From Bacteroidales bacterium (GTDB lineage Bacteria; Bacteroidota; Bacteroidia; Bacteroidales; Muribaculaceae): a stretch of DNA of 64,000 nucleotides. The translations under genes and the position numbers were made by a program. The notes under the pieces were generated by a model that did no database searches, was not told where the DNA came from, and saw nothing but the letters and a program-made list of their open reading frames with translations. The stretch covers positions 1 to 64,000 of the forward strand of contig JAAVFW010000005.1 in assembly GCA_014800535.1 (NCBI GenBank), written 5' to 3'. Positions 10,283-20,288 of the stretch are shown in pieces (position 1 is the stretch's first letter; every line of letters begins with the position of its first letter).

Positions 10283-11053
10283 TTAGTTTGATTTAGGGTT
10301 GACTTGTTCACTTGTCTTGCCGAACCGGCGTTCTCTTCCGGCAAATTCTTCGAGAATCCGACGATATTCAGCGCCATCGAAGTCAGGCCACAAGGTGTCG
10401 GTGAAGAAAAATTCGGAATATGCAATCTGCCAGAGCAGGTAGTTGCTCACCCTCTTTTCGCCACCGGTGCGAATCAGTATGTCCGGGTCGGGAATCCCTT
10501 TTGTAGCAAGTGAATCGGAGATTGTCGCTTCGTCAATATTGTCGATAGAAAGTTCTCCTGCGGCAACCCTGCGGGCAATTTTTTTAGCGGCTTCAGTGAT
10601 TTCCCATCGTGAGCTGTAGCTAAGGCTGAGGACCAGGCGGAGTCCGGTGCAATGAGCGGTCTTTTCGAGGCATCCGAGCAGGACATTTCTCGGACCCTCC
10701 GGAATACGGTCAAGATCGCCGATGATGAGCATGCGCACATTGTTAGCGAGCAGTTCCGGAATTTCTCTTTCAAGAGCCCAGCTTATAAGGTGCATCAGAG
10801 TGTCGACTTCTTCTTTCGGACGATTCCAGTTTTCTGTCGAGAAGGCATAGAGTGTCAGATAGTCGATGCCCAGGTCAGACGACAGGCGTGTGATGCGTCT
10901 GACAGTGTTCACACCTTCTGCATGACCGTCGCTTCTTGGCAGACCGCGGCGTTTCGCCCAACGTCCGTTGCCATCCATGATTATTGCGACATGACGCGGG
11001 AGTAGATTCCTGTTAATGCCTTCGGCTATGTTGCTGTTCTGTTGCTCGTTCAT
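10283..11053 (-). CDS. uppS: Isoprenyl (undecaprenyl diphosphate) synthase
   Basis: PRHVAIIMDGNGRWAKRRGLPRSDGH, LTLYAFSTENWNRP, DILIRTGGEKRVSNYLLWQ. Confidence 0.95.
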   Translation of the reverse strand: MNEQQNSNIAEGINRNLLPRHVAIIMDGNGRWAKRRGLPRSDGHAEGVNTVRRITRLSSDLGIDYLTLYAFSTENWNRPKEEVDTLMHLISWALEREIPELLANNVRMLIIGDLDRIPEGPRNVLLGCLEKTAHCTGLRLVLSLSYSSRWEITEAAKKIARRVAAGELSIDNIDEATISDSLATKGIPDPDILIRTGGEKRVSNYLLWQIAYSEFFFTDTLWPDFDGAEYRRILEEFAGRERRFGKTSEQVNPKSN

Positions 11054-11056
11054 CGT

Positions 11057-11740
11057 TTAATCTTTGTAATTGCAGACGGCACACCGTTTGCTGAACTCAT
11101 AACTTAGAGTGACCGTAAAGGTTGAATACCAGTCGGTGTTCTTCATGAAATCGCTTTTTATGCCGTAAGGGTCTTTCAGGTTGTCGCCGTCGAGACGGTC
11201 GGTAAATGTTTTTTTCATCAGAAATTCAAGACCGAGGTTCAGTCGGCGGTTTATTTTGAATTTGACACCGCATCCGACAGGCATTGTGAAAGCGACACCT
11301 GTTTTGCTGTCAACGGTCCAGATTGTGGCGCTGACTCCGGCGGTTATATAAGGCGAAAAGCGTTTCAGCTTACGGTAAGTCTCACCGATTCCGAAGTTGA
11401 AGAAGTTAAACTCGAAGAGTTCTCCAACCTCATAGAAAGTAGTCGAAAATTTGAAGTTCGCGTTGTCGGGCAGAACATCTGTCATTGTTGAGGTATCACC
11501 CCGAAGGGAGCCGACATAGACATTTGTCTTGAGTCCGAATCGCGGATTGATGATATATCTCAGGAGAGCCTGGAAATCCCATCCGGGATTTTTCCAGAGG
11601 TTTGATTTATTTGCGTCGCCCAGATACCCGGTCATGCCGAAGCCGCCGCCTATGTCAAAGCGGTAATCCTCCTGACCCTTTGCTATCTGCGAAGCGAAGG
11701 TCAGAAGAATCAAACATGCGAGAAGTCTGAGAGTTTTCAT
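11057..11740 (-). CDS. DUF6089-like outer membrane protein
   Basis: Signal peptide; DIGGGFGMTGYLGDANKS; position beside uppS/bamA. Confidence 0.6.
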   Translation of the reverse strand: MKTLRLLACLILLTFASQIAKGQEDYRFDIGGGFGMTGYLGDANKSNLWKNPGWDFQALLRYIINPRFGLKTNVYVGSLRGDTSTMTDVLPDNANFKFSTTFYEVGELFEFNFFNFGIGETYRKLKRFSPYITAGVSATIWTVDSKTGVAFTMPVGCGVKFKINRRLNLGLEFLMKKTFTDRLDGDNLKDPYGIKSDFMKNTDWYSTFTVTLSYEFSKRCAVCNYKD

Positions 11741-11769
11741 TCTGTTTCGATGAAGATGATTGTGATTAA

Positions 11770-13269
11770 TCAGAAGAGGGGAGTGTCAAGCACTCTTCCA
11801 AGCACACCTTGCCAGATCTGGGAGTTGAGACTGCCATTCTTGTCGGTGCCTCCGAAGAGGAAGATGTAGGGAGCGTCCCATGTCACTGTGCCATTGTCGA
11901 CACTTACACCGCGCGTTTTAAACGCCCGGTTTTTCCAGAGATTACTGAGTTGGAATTCTTTCTGAGCGGAAATGACGATTGCGTCGGCACCGGCAATGCT
12001 CGGGAAGAAGTCGGGCAACTGCATCCCTGAGTCGGCAGCGCGCCAATTCACACCGTTGTCATAGGATATATAGACGGTGCGGTTCATCTCACCGTTAGTT
12101 TTCTTACCACCAAGCAGAAGCCAGATGGGATATTCATTACGAATCGATTGAGAGGTTGTTGCGCGATAATCGACGTAAGGTATAAGGATGCCTTGTGAAA
12201 GTTCCGGCATTTTGCTGCCACTCAGTTTAACCCAGTGTGTGCCATCAAATCCCCATGTCTGTGATGAAAAATCGCCCTGCGAGGTGACACCTCCGTAGAT
12301 GAGAGCGATAGGATTCTTTGCCCAGCGGGTTGAAATGATTCCCATGTTTGACGAATCATAGATCGGGAAGTCAGATTCAAGTGCAGTTTCGCTGAAAGAA
12401 CCTTCAGGCCATGATGTGTGAACAAGTCCGCCTTCAGCAATGCGCAGTCCGAGTAATTTATCACCGTATGCGCCGAGGATACGGCTCCATACGGCTCCGG
12501 TTGAGGTCCAAGTCAGAGCGTCGGATGATTCCAACAGTTCGCCATCTTCAGAAAGGATGTAAAATTTATTGTCAGAGGCAGTAAATGAATTAATCTCAAC
12601 AGGTTTTGAGGTGTTAACCTGCGATTTATTCCATTTCGCTCCGAAGAGGTCAGAGCTGACAGCAAGAGACAGCGTTCCGTTGTTTTCTTCTATCAGTGAA
12701 TAGACCTTATTGTCATAAAACACGGTTTTCTGAGCGGTCGGTGTTGCTGAAGAAGAGGGGAGAGCGGTTGAGCGAAGTGAAGCCCAATAGATGGAATCCG
12801 GCTCCATTTTGTGGACATTGACTTTGATGTTGTAGTCAACGGTTGTTTTCCCGTCTTCCGCTGTCAGTCGCAGAATGGTTAAGCCTGAAAAGTCGAGCGT
12901 GTCCGACGGATTTTTCTTGTAATCCGACTGAGATGTCAGGCGGTCTCCCTGCATGATTATAGTTGCCGCGGAAACAGTCGAGGGATAAGAAATGATGGGG
13001 ACAAGACGGTCGATTTTAGTGCCTTTCGGAAGAGAATCGGCATTATAGATTATTTTCTTGTCAAGATCAATCGAAAAGAAAACAGAATCAAGGTCTTTTG
13101 CAACTTTTTGGTCGCTTTTAAGAGAAAAAGCAGTGACAGCAACAGATGAAGACGGAGAGTAAATCTCTTCAGACGAGGTCTTCTCATTGCAGCCGGTGAC
13201 TCCGATAGTAGCAATCAACAATAATAGTGTCTGGAGAATACCAGAAGTGTATTTGTAATTAAATTTCAC
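11770..13269 (-). CDS. DUF6242-like lipoprotein with beta-propeller-like region
   Basis: Lipobox GVTGC; repeated SxDxLxWTSTG and YDNGVNWRAAD motifs. Confidence 0.6.
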   Translation of the reverse strand: MKFNYKYTSGILQTLLLLIATIGVTGCNEKTSSEEIYSPSSSVAVTAFSLKSDQKVAKDLDSVFFSIDLDKKIIYNADSLPKGTKIDRLVPIISYPSTVSAATIIMQGDRLTSQSDYKKNPSDTLDFSGLTILRLTAEDGKTTVDYNIKVNVHKMEPDSIYWASLRSTALPSSSATPTAQKTVFYDNKVYSLIEENNGTLSLAVSSDLFGAKWNKSQVNTSKPVEINSFTASDNKFYILSEDGELLESSDALTWTSTGAVWSRILGAYGDKLLGLRIAEGGLVHTSWPEGSFSETALESDFPIYDSSNMGIISTRWAKNPIALIYGGVTSQGDFSSQTWGFDGTHWVKLSGSKMPELSQGILIPYVDYRATTSQSIRNEYPIWLLLGGKKTNGEMNRTVYISYDNGVNWRAADSGMQLPDFFPSIAGADAIVISAQKEFQLSNLWKNRAFKTRGVSVDNGTVTWDAPYIFLFGGTDKNGSLNSQIWQGVLGRVLDTPLF

Positions 13270-13344
13270 GTTTTCAGAATGTTACGGTTGTTTCCGAGAG
13301 AAAAGGTTGCAGATTTTGCTAAGTGGTTGCAACTTTTCAACTTG

Positions 13345-13376
13345 CAAATATAGCATAAAAAAACGAATCAGTCAAA
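13345..13376 (-). promoter_or_regulatory. Bacteroidetes-type promoter for the 11770-13269 gene
   Basis: Minus strand TTTG-N20-TATATTTG. Confidence 0.6.
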
Positions 13377-13456
13377 CGAAAAATACGGCATTGAATTGTC
13401 GGTCTGCTCATCTGCTGCTTCAACTGTCTCAGTCCGGTCAGCCAATCAGTCGTTCA

Positions 13457-14473
13457 CTATCCGGCCGAAAAGTAATCAATGATAGATTTTCGATAGGTGA
13501 AGATTTGATTATCTCCGACGGTGGTTATTTGCGGCATCGGTAGTCCGGCAGGAAGTTGAGGAGCCGGAATCCCCTTCTCACATTCAACCGGAGACATTTC
13601 TATTCTTATTTCATCATATAGTCCGGCATCGATGAAACTCTTCAACAGTTCGGCGCCCCCTTCAACCATCAATGAAGTCAATTTGAAATCAGAGTAAAGG
13701 GATCTGACATTTTCCGCAAGAGGAAGTTTCGTATCAAAGATTATAGGATCGGATTGAAGCACTTTGGCAGAAGCCGGGATTCTGTCAGAACGGAAGATTA
13801 CCGGTCGTGGAGTCAGCCCGGGGAAGTAACGTAGGTTAAGCGAGGGATTATCGATTATGACAGTGTTTGTGCCGACCATTATTGCGTCGGTCAGCGCGCG
13901 CTGACGGTGCATAAGGATTGTAGACGCCGGATTGGAAATTTTGATAGGATGAATCGTATCATTGTCATCTTTCCCGGCAATGAATCCGTTGGATGTTTGA
14001 GCCCATTTGAGTTGAATCCACGGGCGGTGGAGAGTGTGGGCTGTCATGAAACGATGGTTAAATTCAATACATTCGTCGCGAAGCACGTTTTCGGTCACCT
14101 CAATTCCGGCTTCGCGAATCATTCTGATACCTCTTCCGGCTACGAGCGGATTAGGGTCGGGAGCCCCGACAACCACCCTGTGGAATCCTGATTTGACAAT
14201 CAGTTCGGCACATGGGGGAGTCTTACCATAGTGTGAGCAGGGTTCAAGCGTAACATAGATGGTAGCCTGAGACAATTTTGATTTATCTTTAACAGAATTG
14301 ACTGCGTTGACTTCGGCATGCGGGCCGCCGAACCGACGATGCCACCCTTCGCCGATTATTTTCCCGTCGGAATCTGTTATTACCGCGCCAACCATCGGAT
14401 TGGGCGAAGTGAATCCTTCACCGTTTGCCGCTAATTGCAAGGCGCGTCTCATCATAATTATATCAATGTCCAT
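13457..14473 (-). CDS. ribD: Bifunctional riboflavin deaminase/reductase
   Basis: MRRALQLAANGEGFTSPNPMVGAVI, GGPHAEVNAV, TLEPCSHYGKTPPC. Confidence 0.95.
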   Translation of the reverse strand: MDIDIIMMRRALQLAANGEGFTSPNPMVGAVITDSDGKIIGEGWHRRFGGPHAEVNAVNSVKDKSKLSQATIYVTLEPCSHYGKTPPCAELIVKSGFHRVVVGAPDPNPLVAGRGIRMIREAGIEVTENVLRDECIEFNHRFMTAHTLHRPWIQLKWAQTSNGFIAGKDDNDTIHPIKISNPASTILMHRQRALTDAIMVGTNTVIIDNPSLNLRYFPGLTPRPVIFRSDRIPASAKVLQSDPIIFDTKLPLAENVRSLYSDFKLTSLMVEGGAELLKSFIDAGLYDEIRIEMSPVECEKGIPAPQLPAGLPMPQITTVGDNQIFTYRKSIIDYFSAG

Positions 14474-14490
14474 AATCGTTCTTTATAAAT

Positions 14491-14535
14491 AATAACGGCA
14501 GGCAAAAGATGTTTGATACATTTTGCCTGCCGTTT
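14491..14535 (-). terminator. Terminator downstream of the M3 peptidase
   Basis: ACGGCAGGCAAAA / TTTGCCTGCCGT stem; minus strand continues TATTATTTAT. Confidence 0.65.
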
Positions 14536-14555
14536 TTCAGAATATATCGGTATGA

Positions 14556-16661
14556 TTATTTGTCGAGACCTCTCAGACGGAGAAGGGCTTTTGCATCCGG
14601 TTTATGACCGCGGAAGCGTTCAAACAGAACCATGGGGTCTTCAGTGTCGCCGCTTTCAAGGATGTTTTTCTTGAATGAAGCAGCAGTCTTGGGGTCGAAG
14701 ATTCCTTTTTCTTCAAAGAGTTCCCAGCCGTCAGCTTCGAGCACCTGAGCCCAAAGGTAGGTGTAATAGCCTGAAGCATAGCCGTCATCACCGAAAATAT
14801 GTTTGAAATAGGGTGAGCGATAGCGGTAGGTTATTTCTTTAGGCATTCCGATTTTTTCAGCAAACACGCTTTCAAATTCGGGCACATTGATATTTTCGCC
14901 ATCTGTCTTACCCCATGCAAGGTCAAGGAGAGCAGCGCCTGTAAGTTCTGTCACAGTGAAGCCCTGATTGAATTTAGAGGCAGCCTGCATTTTGTCGATT
15001 AACTCCTGAGGCATCGGTTCGCCTGTCTGATAGTGACGCGCATAAATTTTCAGCACTTCAGGATCGGTTGCCCAATGCTCGTTGATTTGAGAACACATCT
15101 CAACGTAGTCGCGGTCGACATGAGTTCCGGCAAGAGATTTGTAAGGAGCTCTTGTCAACATTCCCTGGAGAGCGTGGCCGAACTCATGGAAAGTTGTTTC
15201 AACCTCATCGAGTGTGAGAAGAGCGGGGGTGTCGCCGGCAGGACGAGTGAAGTTGCCGACATTGTAGACGATGGGGCGTTTGTATTCGCCGTTTTCATAG
15301 ACTCCTGCAGATTGCATTTCTTCCATCCATGCGCCCTGACGTTTTGAAGCACGGGGGAAATAGTCGGTCATGAAGACAGAGATATGTTCCCCGGTCTTAG
15401 CGTCCTGCACGTCGTAGACAGTCACTTCATCCATATATTTAGGAGCGTCAGGCATTTCAACCATCTTGATGCCGTAGAGCTTTTCAGCGCAATAGAAGAG
15501 ACCCTTCAGCACATTGTCAAGAGAGAAATAAGGGCGGAGTTCATTTTCATCAAGATCGTATTTATCTTTCTTGACCTTAGCAGCATAATAGTAATAATCC
15601 CAAGGCTCGATTGTGATGTTGTCGCCATGATTATCTGCATATTTCTGCATGTCGGCAACTTCCTCGCCGGCACGTTTCACTGCAGGTTCAAACACCTGGA
15701 GAAGAAGGTTTTCGGCATTTTCGGGAGTTTTTGCCATCACGCGGGAGGTCATCATTTGCGCGAAGTTGTCAAAGCCCATGATTTTAGCCTTCTCATTACG
15801 GAGCTTGATGATCTTTTCGATTACAGGATAGTTGTTGTAATCACCGAAAGATGCAAGGCTTGTGTAACCCTTATACATTGTTTCGCGCAGACCGCGGTTG
15901 TCGGCACTCTGAAGCACCGGCAGACGGCTGGGAGCGTGAAGAGTGAAGACCCAAAGTCCGTCGAGACCTCTTGATTTAGCTTCTTCGGCAGCCTGAGCGA
16001 TTGAAGATTCGGGAAGACCGGCAAGGTCGTTTTTATCGTAGACTGTGATAAAGAAACTGTTTGTTGCGTTCAGCAGATTTTTGTTGAACTGAATGAACAG
16101 TTTTGAAATTTCGTCGTTGACTCTTACCAGTTCAGCTTTTTTGTCGGCGGGCAGAGCGGCACCCTGCTGTTCAAACTGGCGGTAGATTTTTTCGACAAGA
16201 CGCTGCTGAACTTTTGAGAGTCCCATTTTGGTGCGATTGTCATAGACACTTTTGACTTTCTGGAACAGAGCGTCATCAAGGTTCACCATGTTTGAGGCTT
16301 CATTGAGCATCGGGATTGCCTCTTCCGCCATTGCAGCAAACTCATCGGTTGACATTGCACCGTCAAAATGATAGAAGACAGCTGCTACACGGTCAAGAAT
16401 CGGAGATAGATTTTCAAGGGGGAGGATTGTGTTGTCAAAATCGGGCACCGCGCGGTTGGCAGTGATTGCAAAAAGATTCTGTTTCTGCTGTTCGATTCCG
16501 GCTTTGATTGCCGGGATGAAATCAGCGGTAGAGATTTTCTCAAACGGAGGAATCTCATACTTGGTGTCGTAGGGGGCAAGGAACGGATTCTCTGCCACTG
16601 CGGTGACAACCGGAGCTGCCAGCATGCAGGCAGCAGCCATTGATAAGAATTTCTTGGTCAT
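14556..16661 (-). CDS. dcp: M3 family peptidyl-dipeptidase (Dcp-like)
   Basis: TFHEFGHALQGML zinc motif; signal peptide. Confidence 0.9.
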   Translation of the reverse strand: MTKKFLSMAAACMLAAPVVTAVAENPFLAPYDTKYEIPPFEKISTADFIPAIKAGIEQQKQNLFAITANRAVPDFDNTILPLENLSPILDRVAAVFYHFDGAMSTDEFAAMAEEAIPMLNEASNMVNLDDALFQKVKSVYDNRTKMGLSKVQQRLVEKIYRQFEQQGAALPADKKAELVRVNDEISKLFIQFNKNLLNATNSFFITVYDKNDLAGLPESSIAQAAEEAKSRGLDGLWVFTLHAPSRLPVLQSADNRGLRETMYKGYTSLASFGDYNNYPVIEKIIKLRNEKAKIMGFDNFAQMMTSRVMAKTPENAENLLLQVFEPAVKRAGEEVADMQKYADNHGDNITIEPWDYYYYAAKVKKDKYDLDENELRPYFSLDNVLKGLFYCAEKLYGIKMVEMPDAPKYMDEVTVYDVQDAKTGEHISVFMTDYFPRASKRQGAWMEEMQSAGVYENGEYKRPIVYNVGNFTRPAGDTPALLTLDEVETTFHEFGHALQGMLTRAPYKSLAGTHVDRDYVEMCSQINEHWATDPEVLKIYARHYQTGEPMPQELIDKMQAASKFNQGFTVTELTGAALLDLAWGKTDGENINVPEFESVFAEKIGMPKEITYRYRSPYFKHIFGDDGYASGYYTYLWAQVLEADGWELFEEKGIFDPKTAASFKKNILESGDTEDPMVLFERFRGHKPDAKALLRLRGLDK

Positions 16662-16690
16662 TTCTATTTGAAGGTTAAAGAATTGTCTTC

Positions 16691-16854
16691 AAGTAAGTTT
16701 CAATAATTAGCTTATATCAATCTTCGGATTAATATTGTAATCTTCAAACTTGCTCATCAGTCATTATGGACCCCCATAACTCCATCTTCGCAAGTTCAAA
16801 TCTTGCTAAGATTAATTTCGAATCTTAATATAAACTAATTATCGAAACTTACTT
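16691..16854. repeat. ~164-bp nested imperfect palindrome
   Basis: Left AAGTAAGTTTCAATAATTAGCTTATAT... matches the reverse complement of right ...ATATAAACTAATTATCGAAACTTACTT; centre TTATGG-accc-CCATAA. Confidence 0.85.
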
Positions 16855-16860
16855 AGTGTG

Positions 16861-16892
16861 CAAATTTAGCATAAATAAGTTGAATAAGCAAA
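16861..16892 (-). promoter_or_regulatory. Promoter upstream of dcp; predicted start lies at the palindrome edge
   Basis: Minus strand TTTG-N20-TAAATTTG. Confidence 0.6.
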
Positions 16893-16912
16893 GGCACCGG
16901 TCCGGAGCCTTG

Positions 16913-18025
16913 TTAATCGGACGGATCTTTGACAAAGGCAAATTCAGCCTCGACCGGATAATGGTCGGAAGTGTCAAGATTGAGACGGCCGGAACGCAGA
17001 GGAAGGAGGTTGCCCCGAAAGAGAATCTGGTCGAGGTGGAAAAGGAAGAGATGTTTGTTGAAGGTTGGAGTCGGGCCGAATGATGTCATGCTGTAGGCAT
17101 CCTTGAACCCGGCATCAATAAATTTTCGATAGGTCCACGAAGCCGGAACATCGTTGAAATCTCCGCAGATGATTATCGGACAGTTTACATCTTTGACTGT
17201 TTCGATAATTTCATCGGCAACGACGCTGCGGTTTCGAAATGATTCTTTCATTTTGGCATAGATGCTCTGCTTAAACTCCTTGACACTTGATTTCGCTGAG
17301 TTTACAGATTTCACATCCGTCACAACGTTCTGTTCTTTTTGGGTCAGATTATAAGAGGTGAGATGGACATCGACCACAATCAGCTTATTACCTTTTATAT
17401 CTGTTCTGAAGGCAGCGAATGAGGGTGTGAAACTGACCTGTGATGACAAGGGTTTTATAAACTTAACCGGATATTTTGAAAGTACTTTCAGGTCGTTGAA
17501 GCCATCGTGGGTTGCACGGTAAGGATAGATTTTCCAAAGGGAATCGAGAAGAGCAGGGGGCACATCTTTTTTCATTTCCCAGTCTTCGAAGAAAGTCTTG
17601 AGTTCCTGAAGACAAATAATATCTGCGCCTGATTCCATAAGGAAATGAATCGCGCGTTGCTCTTCTGAATCAGGTTGGCTTATATCGTCAAAATGAAGTG
17701 AATTGAATGTCAGGATTTTAAATGTCACAGCATTTTCTGGAGCTTTCTCAGGAAACCCGATTGGCACAGCCATACGGATTGAACTCATGGTCAGGAAGAG
17801 GGCAAGCAATCCGAGCCCACCTGTAATGAACTTGCGTGAGATTAACCAGCATATTGAAACGATAAGAGTGAGAATCACAAGGAGAGGAAAGATGAGGGTC
17901 ATGATGGCGGGAATCGTGAAAAATTCCGGGTTGAACTTTCCTCCGAAGCCTGAAAATATTGTCAGAATGTATAGGACAATCGAGGCGATTTTTGCTATTA
18001 ATTTCAGAAGTGAGCGAGTAATCAT
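16913..18025 (-). CDS. Endonuclease/exonuclease/phosphatase family membrane protein
   Basis: N-terminal TM helices; FKILTFNSLHFDD, ADIICLQELKTF, PIIICGDFNDVP, DTSDHYPVEAEF. Confidence 0.85.
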   Translation of the reverse strand: MITRSLLKLIAKIASIVLYILTIFSGFGGKFNPEFFTIPAIMTLIFPLLVILTLIVSICWLISRKFITGGLGLLALFLTMSSIRMAVPIGFPEKAPENAVTFKILTFNSLHFDDISQPDSEEQRAIHFLMESGADIICLQELKTFFEDWEMKKDVPPALLDSLWKIYPYRATHDGFNDLKVLSKYPVKFIKPLSSQVSFTPSFAAFRTDIKGNKLIVVDVHLTSYNLTQKEQNVVTDVKSVNSAKSSVKEFKQSIYAKMKESFRNRSVVADEIIETVKDVNCPIIICGDFNDVPASWTYRKFIDAGFKDAYSMTSFGPTPTFNKHLFLFHLDQILFRGNLLPLRSGRLNLDTSDHYPVEAEFAFVKDPSD

Positions 18026-18843
18026 TTTCGATTTTTAAGGTGGTTGGTTATAAAAATCAGTTCATTCTTTTCAATCTCAGTCAATGAAGAATACCCTGAG
18101 GATGAAATCTTATCAAGAATCTCGTCAAGACGTTTGTCGGGATTCTCGATTGGCTTAAGCTTGATATGAAATTTAGGATTTGGTGTCTGTTTTCTTCTTT
18201 TTTGAAAGATGAGAGCAAATAATATTCCGGCAATCAATCCTCCGCAGTGAGCTGCGATTCCACCGGAATTTGTTTCCACACCGGAAAGGAAGGAAACAAT
18301 AAAGATAATGATTGCTATCTGTCGTAGCGTGAGGTTGAAGAGATTGAAAAAGGAGAATCGGATTGAAGGCATTACGGTTGCGGTGAATCCCATGATTCCC
18401 ATAGCCGCGCCTGATGCTCCGGTAAGCAGGTTCAGAGAGTTGGTGTCGTGGATGGCAGCGAGATAAATTTCAAAACACACTGCGGCAGCAATTCCGCAGG
18501 TGAAATAAAGGATAACGGGGTTGACAATCGGTTTGCCGACACTGTCATAAATTAATCTGCCAAACCAATAAAGAGCTATAAGATTGAAAATGAGATGCAG
18601 CGGTGAGGATTGCACAAACATATATGTCAGCACCGACCACGGCTGTACCGCCAGATTAGACCATCCGGAGGGAAGGGCAAGTATAGAAAAAAGCGGATTG
18701 ATGACATCTCCTGAGATTACATTGTAAAGGTGAAAAATCTGCACAAGCAATGAAATGCCGATATTAATCCATATCAGAATTGCCAGAGCTTTTTTCTCTT
18801 TCAGTGAGAGCAGCAAGTGTTGAACCAATCCTTTGAAATTCAT
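18022..18843 (-). CDS. Rhomboid family intramembrane serine protease
   Basis: LLTGASGAAMG and AAHCGGLIAG catalytic motifs; multiple TM helices. Confidence 0.88.
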   Translation of the reverse strand: MNFKGLVQHLLLSLKEKKALAILIWINIGISLLVQIFHLYNVISGDVINPLFSILALPSGWSNLAVQPWSVLTYMFVQSSPLHLIFNLIALYWFGRLIYDSVGKPIVNPVILYFTCGIAAAVCFEIYLAAIHDTNSLNLLTGASGAAMGIMGFTATVMPSIRFSFFNLFNLTLRQIAIIIFIVSFLSGVETNSGGIAAHCGGLIAGILFALIFQKRRKQTPNPKFHIKLKPIENPDKRLDEILDKISSSGYSSLTEIEKNELIFITNHLKNRK

Positions 18844-18847
18844 GTCG

Positions 18848-19615
18848 TTAAAAATTCGGGCCGCGAAGGGTGCCCTGTTTCTTCCAGATGAGCAGGAGAA
18901 TAAGACCGAAGATTAGACCTCCGAGATGAGCGAAGTGGGCGACAGTGCTTGTTGACGAACCGATGCCGAGAAAGAATTCGAGCACGGCATAACCTGCAAC
19001 CATATATTTGGCTTTTATCGGAACCGGAATGAAAAATAGATACATCGGAATGTTTGGAAAGACGAAAGCGAATCCGAGCAATAGTCCGAAAATTGCACCG
19101 GAAGCTCCGACAGTAAGCATCTGATTCAGATACATATTCATCCCTTCTTTGAAATATGTATTTCCTTGAGCCGCAGCCATGTCAACAATCTGTTTCATGG
19201 AGTCGTATGTTCTGCCGTTGAGAGGGGCGATTCCCGCAATGTAGTCATGTTGCCAGGTAAGAGCCCAGACTGCTTCCTGAACCACGGCCGCACCGATGCC
19301 ACAGACAAAGTAAAAGATAAGAAAACGACGTGCACCCCAGACTTGCTCAAGCACTCTGCCAAACATCCAGAGAGTGAACATGTTGAAGAGGATGTGGGCA
19401 ATGGAGCTTGGAGAATGAAGAAACATGTAGGTGACGAGCTGAACAGGATTGAAACTCTCTGCCTTATAAAAGTGCAACCCTCCAAACCGAAGAAGAGTTG
19501 AACTGAATCCCGGCACGATTATTTCAGCCAGCCATACGATGATGTTGATTATAATAAGATTTTTAGTCACCGGAGGGATGGATGAAAACCATCCGGATGA
19601 GTTGAAATTAGCCAT
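18848..19615 (-). CDS. Rhomboid family intramembrane serine protease
   Basis: LTVGASGAIFG and AHFAHLGGLIFG motifs. Confidence 0.9.
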   Translation of the reverse strand: MANFNSSGWFSSIPPVTKNLIIINIIVWLAEIIVPGFSSTLLRFGGLHFYKAESFNPVQLVTYMFLHSPSSIAHILFNMFTLWMFGRVLEQVWGARRFLIFYFVCGIGAAVVQEAVWALTWQHDYIAGIAPLNGRTYDSMKQIVDMAAAQGNTYFKEGMNMYLNQMLTVGASGAIFGLLLGFAFVFPNIPMYLFFIPVPIKAKYMVAGYAVLEFFLGIGSSTSTVAHFAHLGGLIFGLILLLIWKKQGTLRGPNF

Positions 19616-19747
19616 AGATAAGTGCGGTCTGAATCTTAATAGGGTGCAAATTTAAGAAAAAACCATGTTAAAAAAAGTTAATCGTCATGATTAGACATTC
19701 AAAATTGTGAAAAATACGCAGTTGGCATGATAATTATGGTGTGAAAA

Positions 19748-19779
19748 TTTGTTAATAGAAATATAAACCATTAAATTTG
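19748..19779 (+). promoter_or_regulatory. Promoter for hup
   Basis: TTTG-N20-TAAATTTG. Confidence 0.6.
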
Positions 19780-19900
19780 TCAGATGATTTTTTGTGGCTC
19801 TTAGACAGAAGATAGTTATTTTTTCATGTGAGCCATGAGAAAGGTCAGGAGATGTTCTCTCCGGGAATGAGAAAACACACACATAATAGAATATAAAAAT

Positions 19901-20164
19901 ATGAACAAGACAGATCTCGTAAATGAAATTGCCGCAAAGGCAGGTCTGAGCAAGGTTGCTGCAAAAGCGGCTCTTGATGCAACTCTCGAATCAATTGCCC
20001 AGGCTCTTGAAAACGAAGACAAAGTGCAGCTTATCGGTTTCGGCACATTCGCAGTTGTTGAGAAACCTGCTCGCACAGGTCTTAATCCCCGTACAAAAGA
20101 AAAAATCGAAATTCCTGCCCGCAAGGTTGTTAAATTTAAACCTGCCGACGGTCTGGGAAAATAA
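19901..20164 (+). CDS. hup: HU family DNA-binding protein
   Basis: MNKTDLVNEIAAKAGLSK...GFGTFAVVEKPARTGLNPRTKEKIEIPARKVVKFKP. Confidence 0.93.
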   Translation: MNKTDLVNEIAAKAGLSKVAAKAALDATLESIAQALENEDKVQLIGFGTFAVVEKPARTGLNPRTKEKIEIPARKVVKFKPADGLGK

Positions 20165-20240
20165 GAACTTCCGTTTAATCAGTTGCCGGCGGCATCAATG
20201 CCATCGGGTGTGATTAAGGGAGGAAGATAACCTTTTGATT

Positions 20241-20288
20241 ACAAGTTATTCGCGGTCTTCGGAATGTTCCGAAGACCGCGCTACTTGT
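20241..20288 (+). terminator. Long hairpin between hup and argS
   Basis: Perfect CGCGGTCTTCGGAA-tg-TTCCGAAGACCGCG with flanking ACAAGT/ACTTGT; no clear U-tract. Confidence 0.6.

Noticed and set aside
15384-15974. 196-aa plus-strand ORF
   Set aside because: Antisense shadow of the M3 peptidase gene; no recognisable domain.
16735-16816. tRNA-like pattern: T-arm-like GCAAG-TTCAAAT-CTTGC and near-complementary ends AATCTTc/tAAGATT
   Set aside because: No D-arm consensus, no 5-bp anticodon stem with 7-nt loop, and the complementarity is explained by the larger palindrome. Kept only as a possible decayed tRNA origin; tRNAscan-SE/Infernal would decide.
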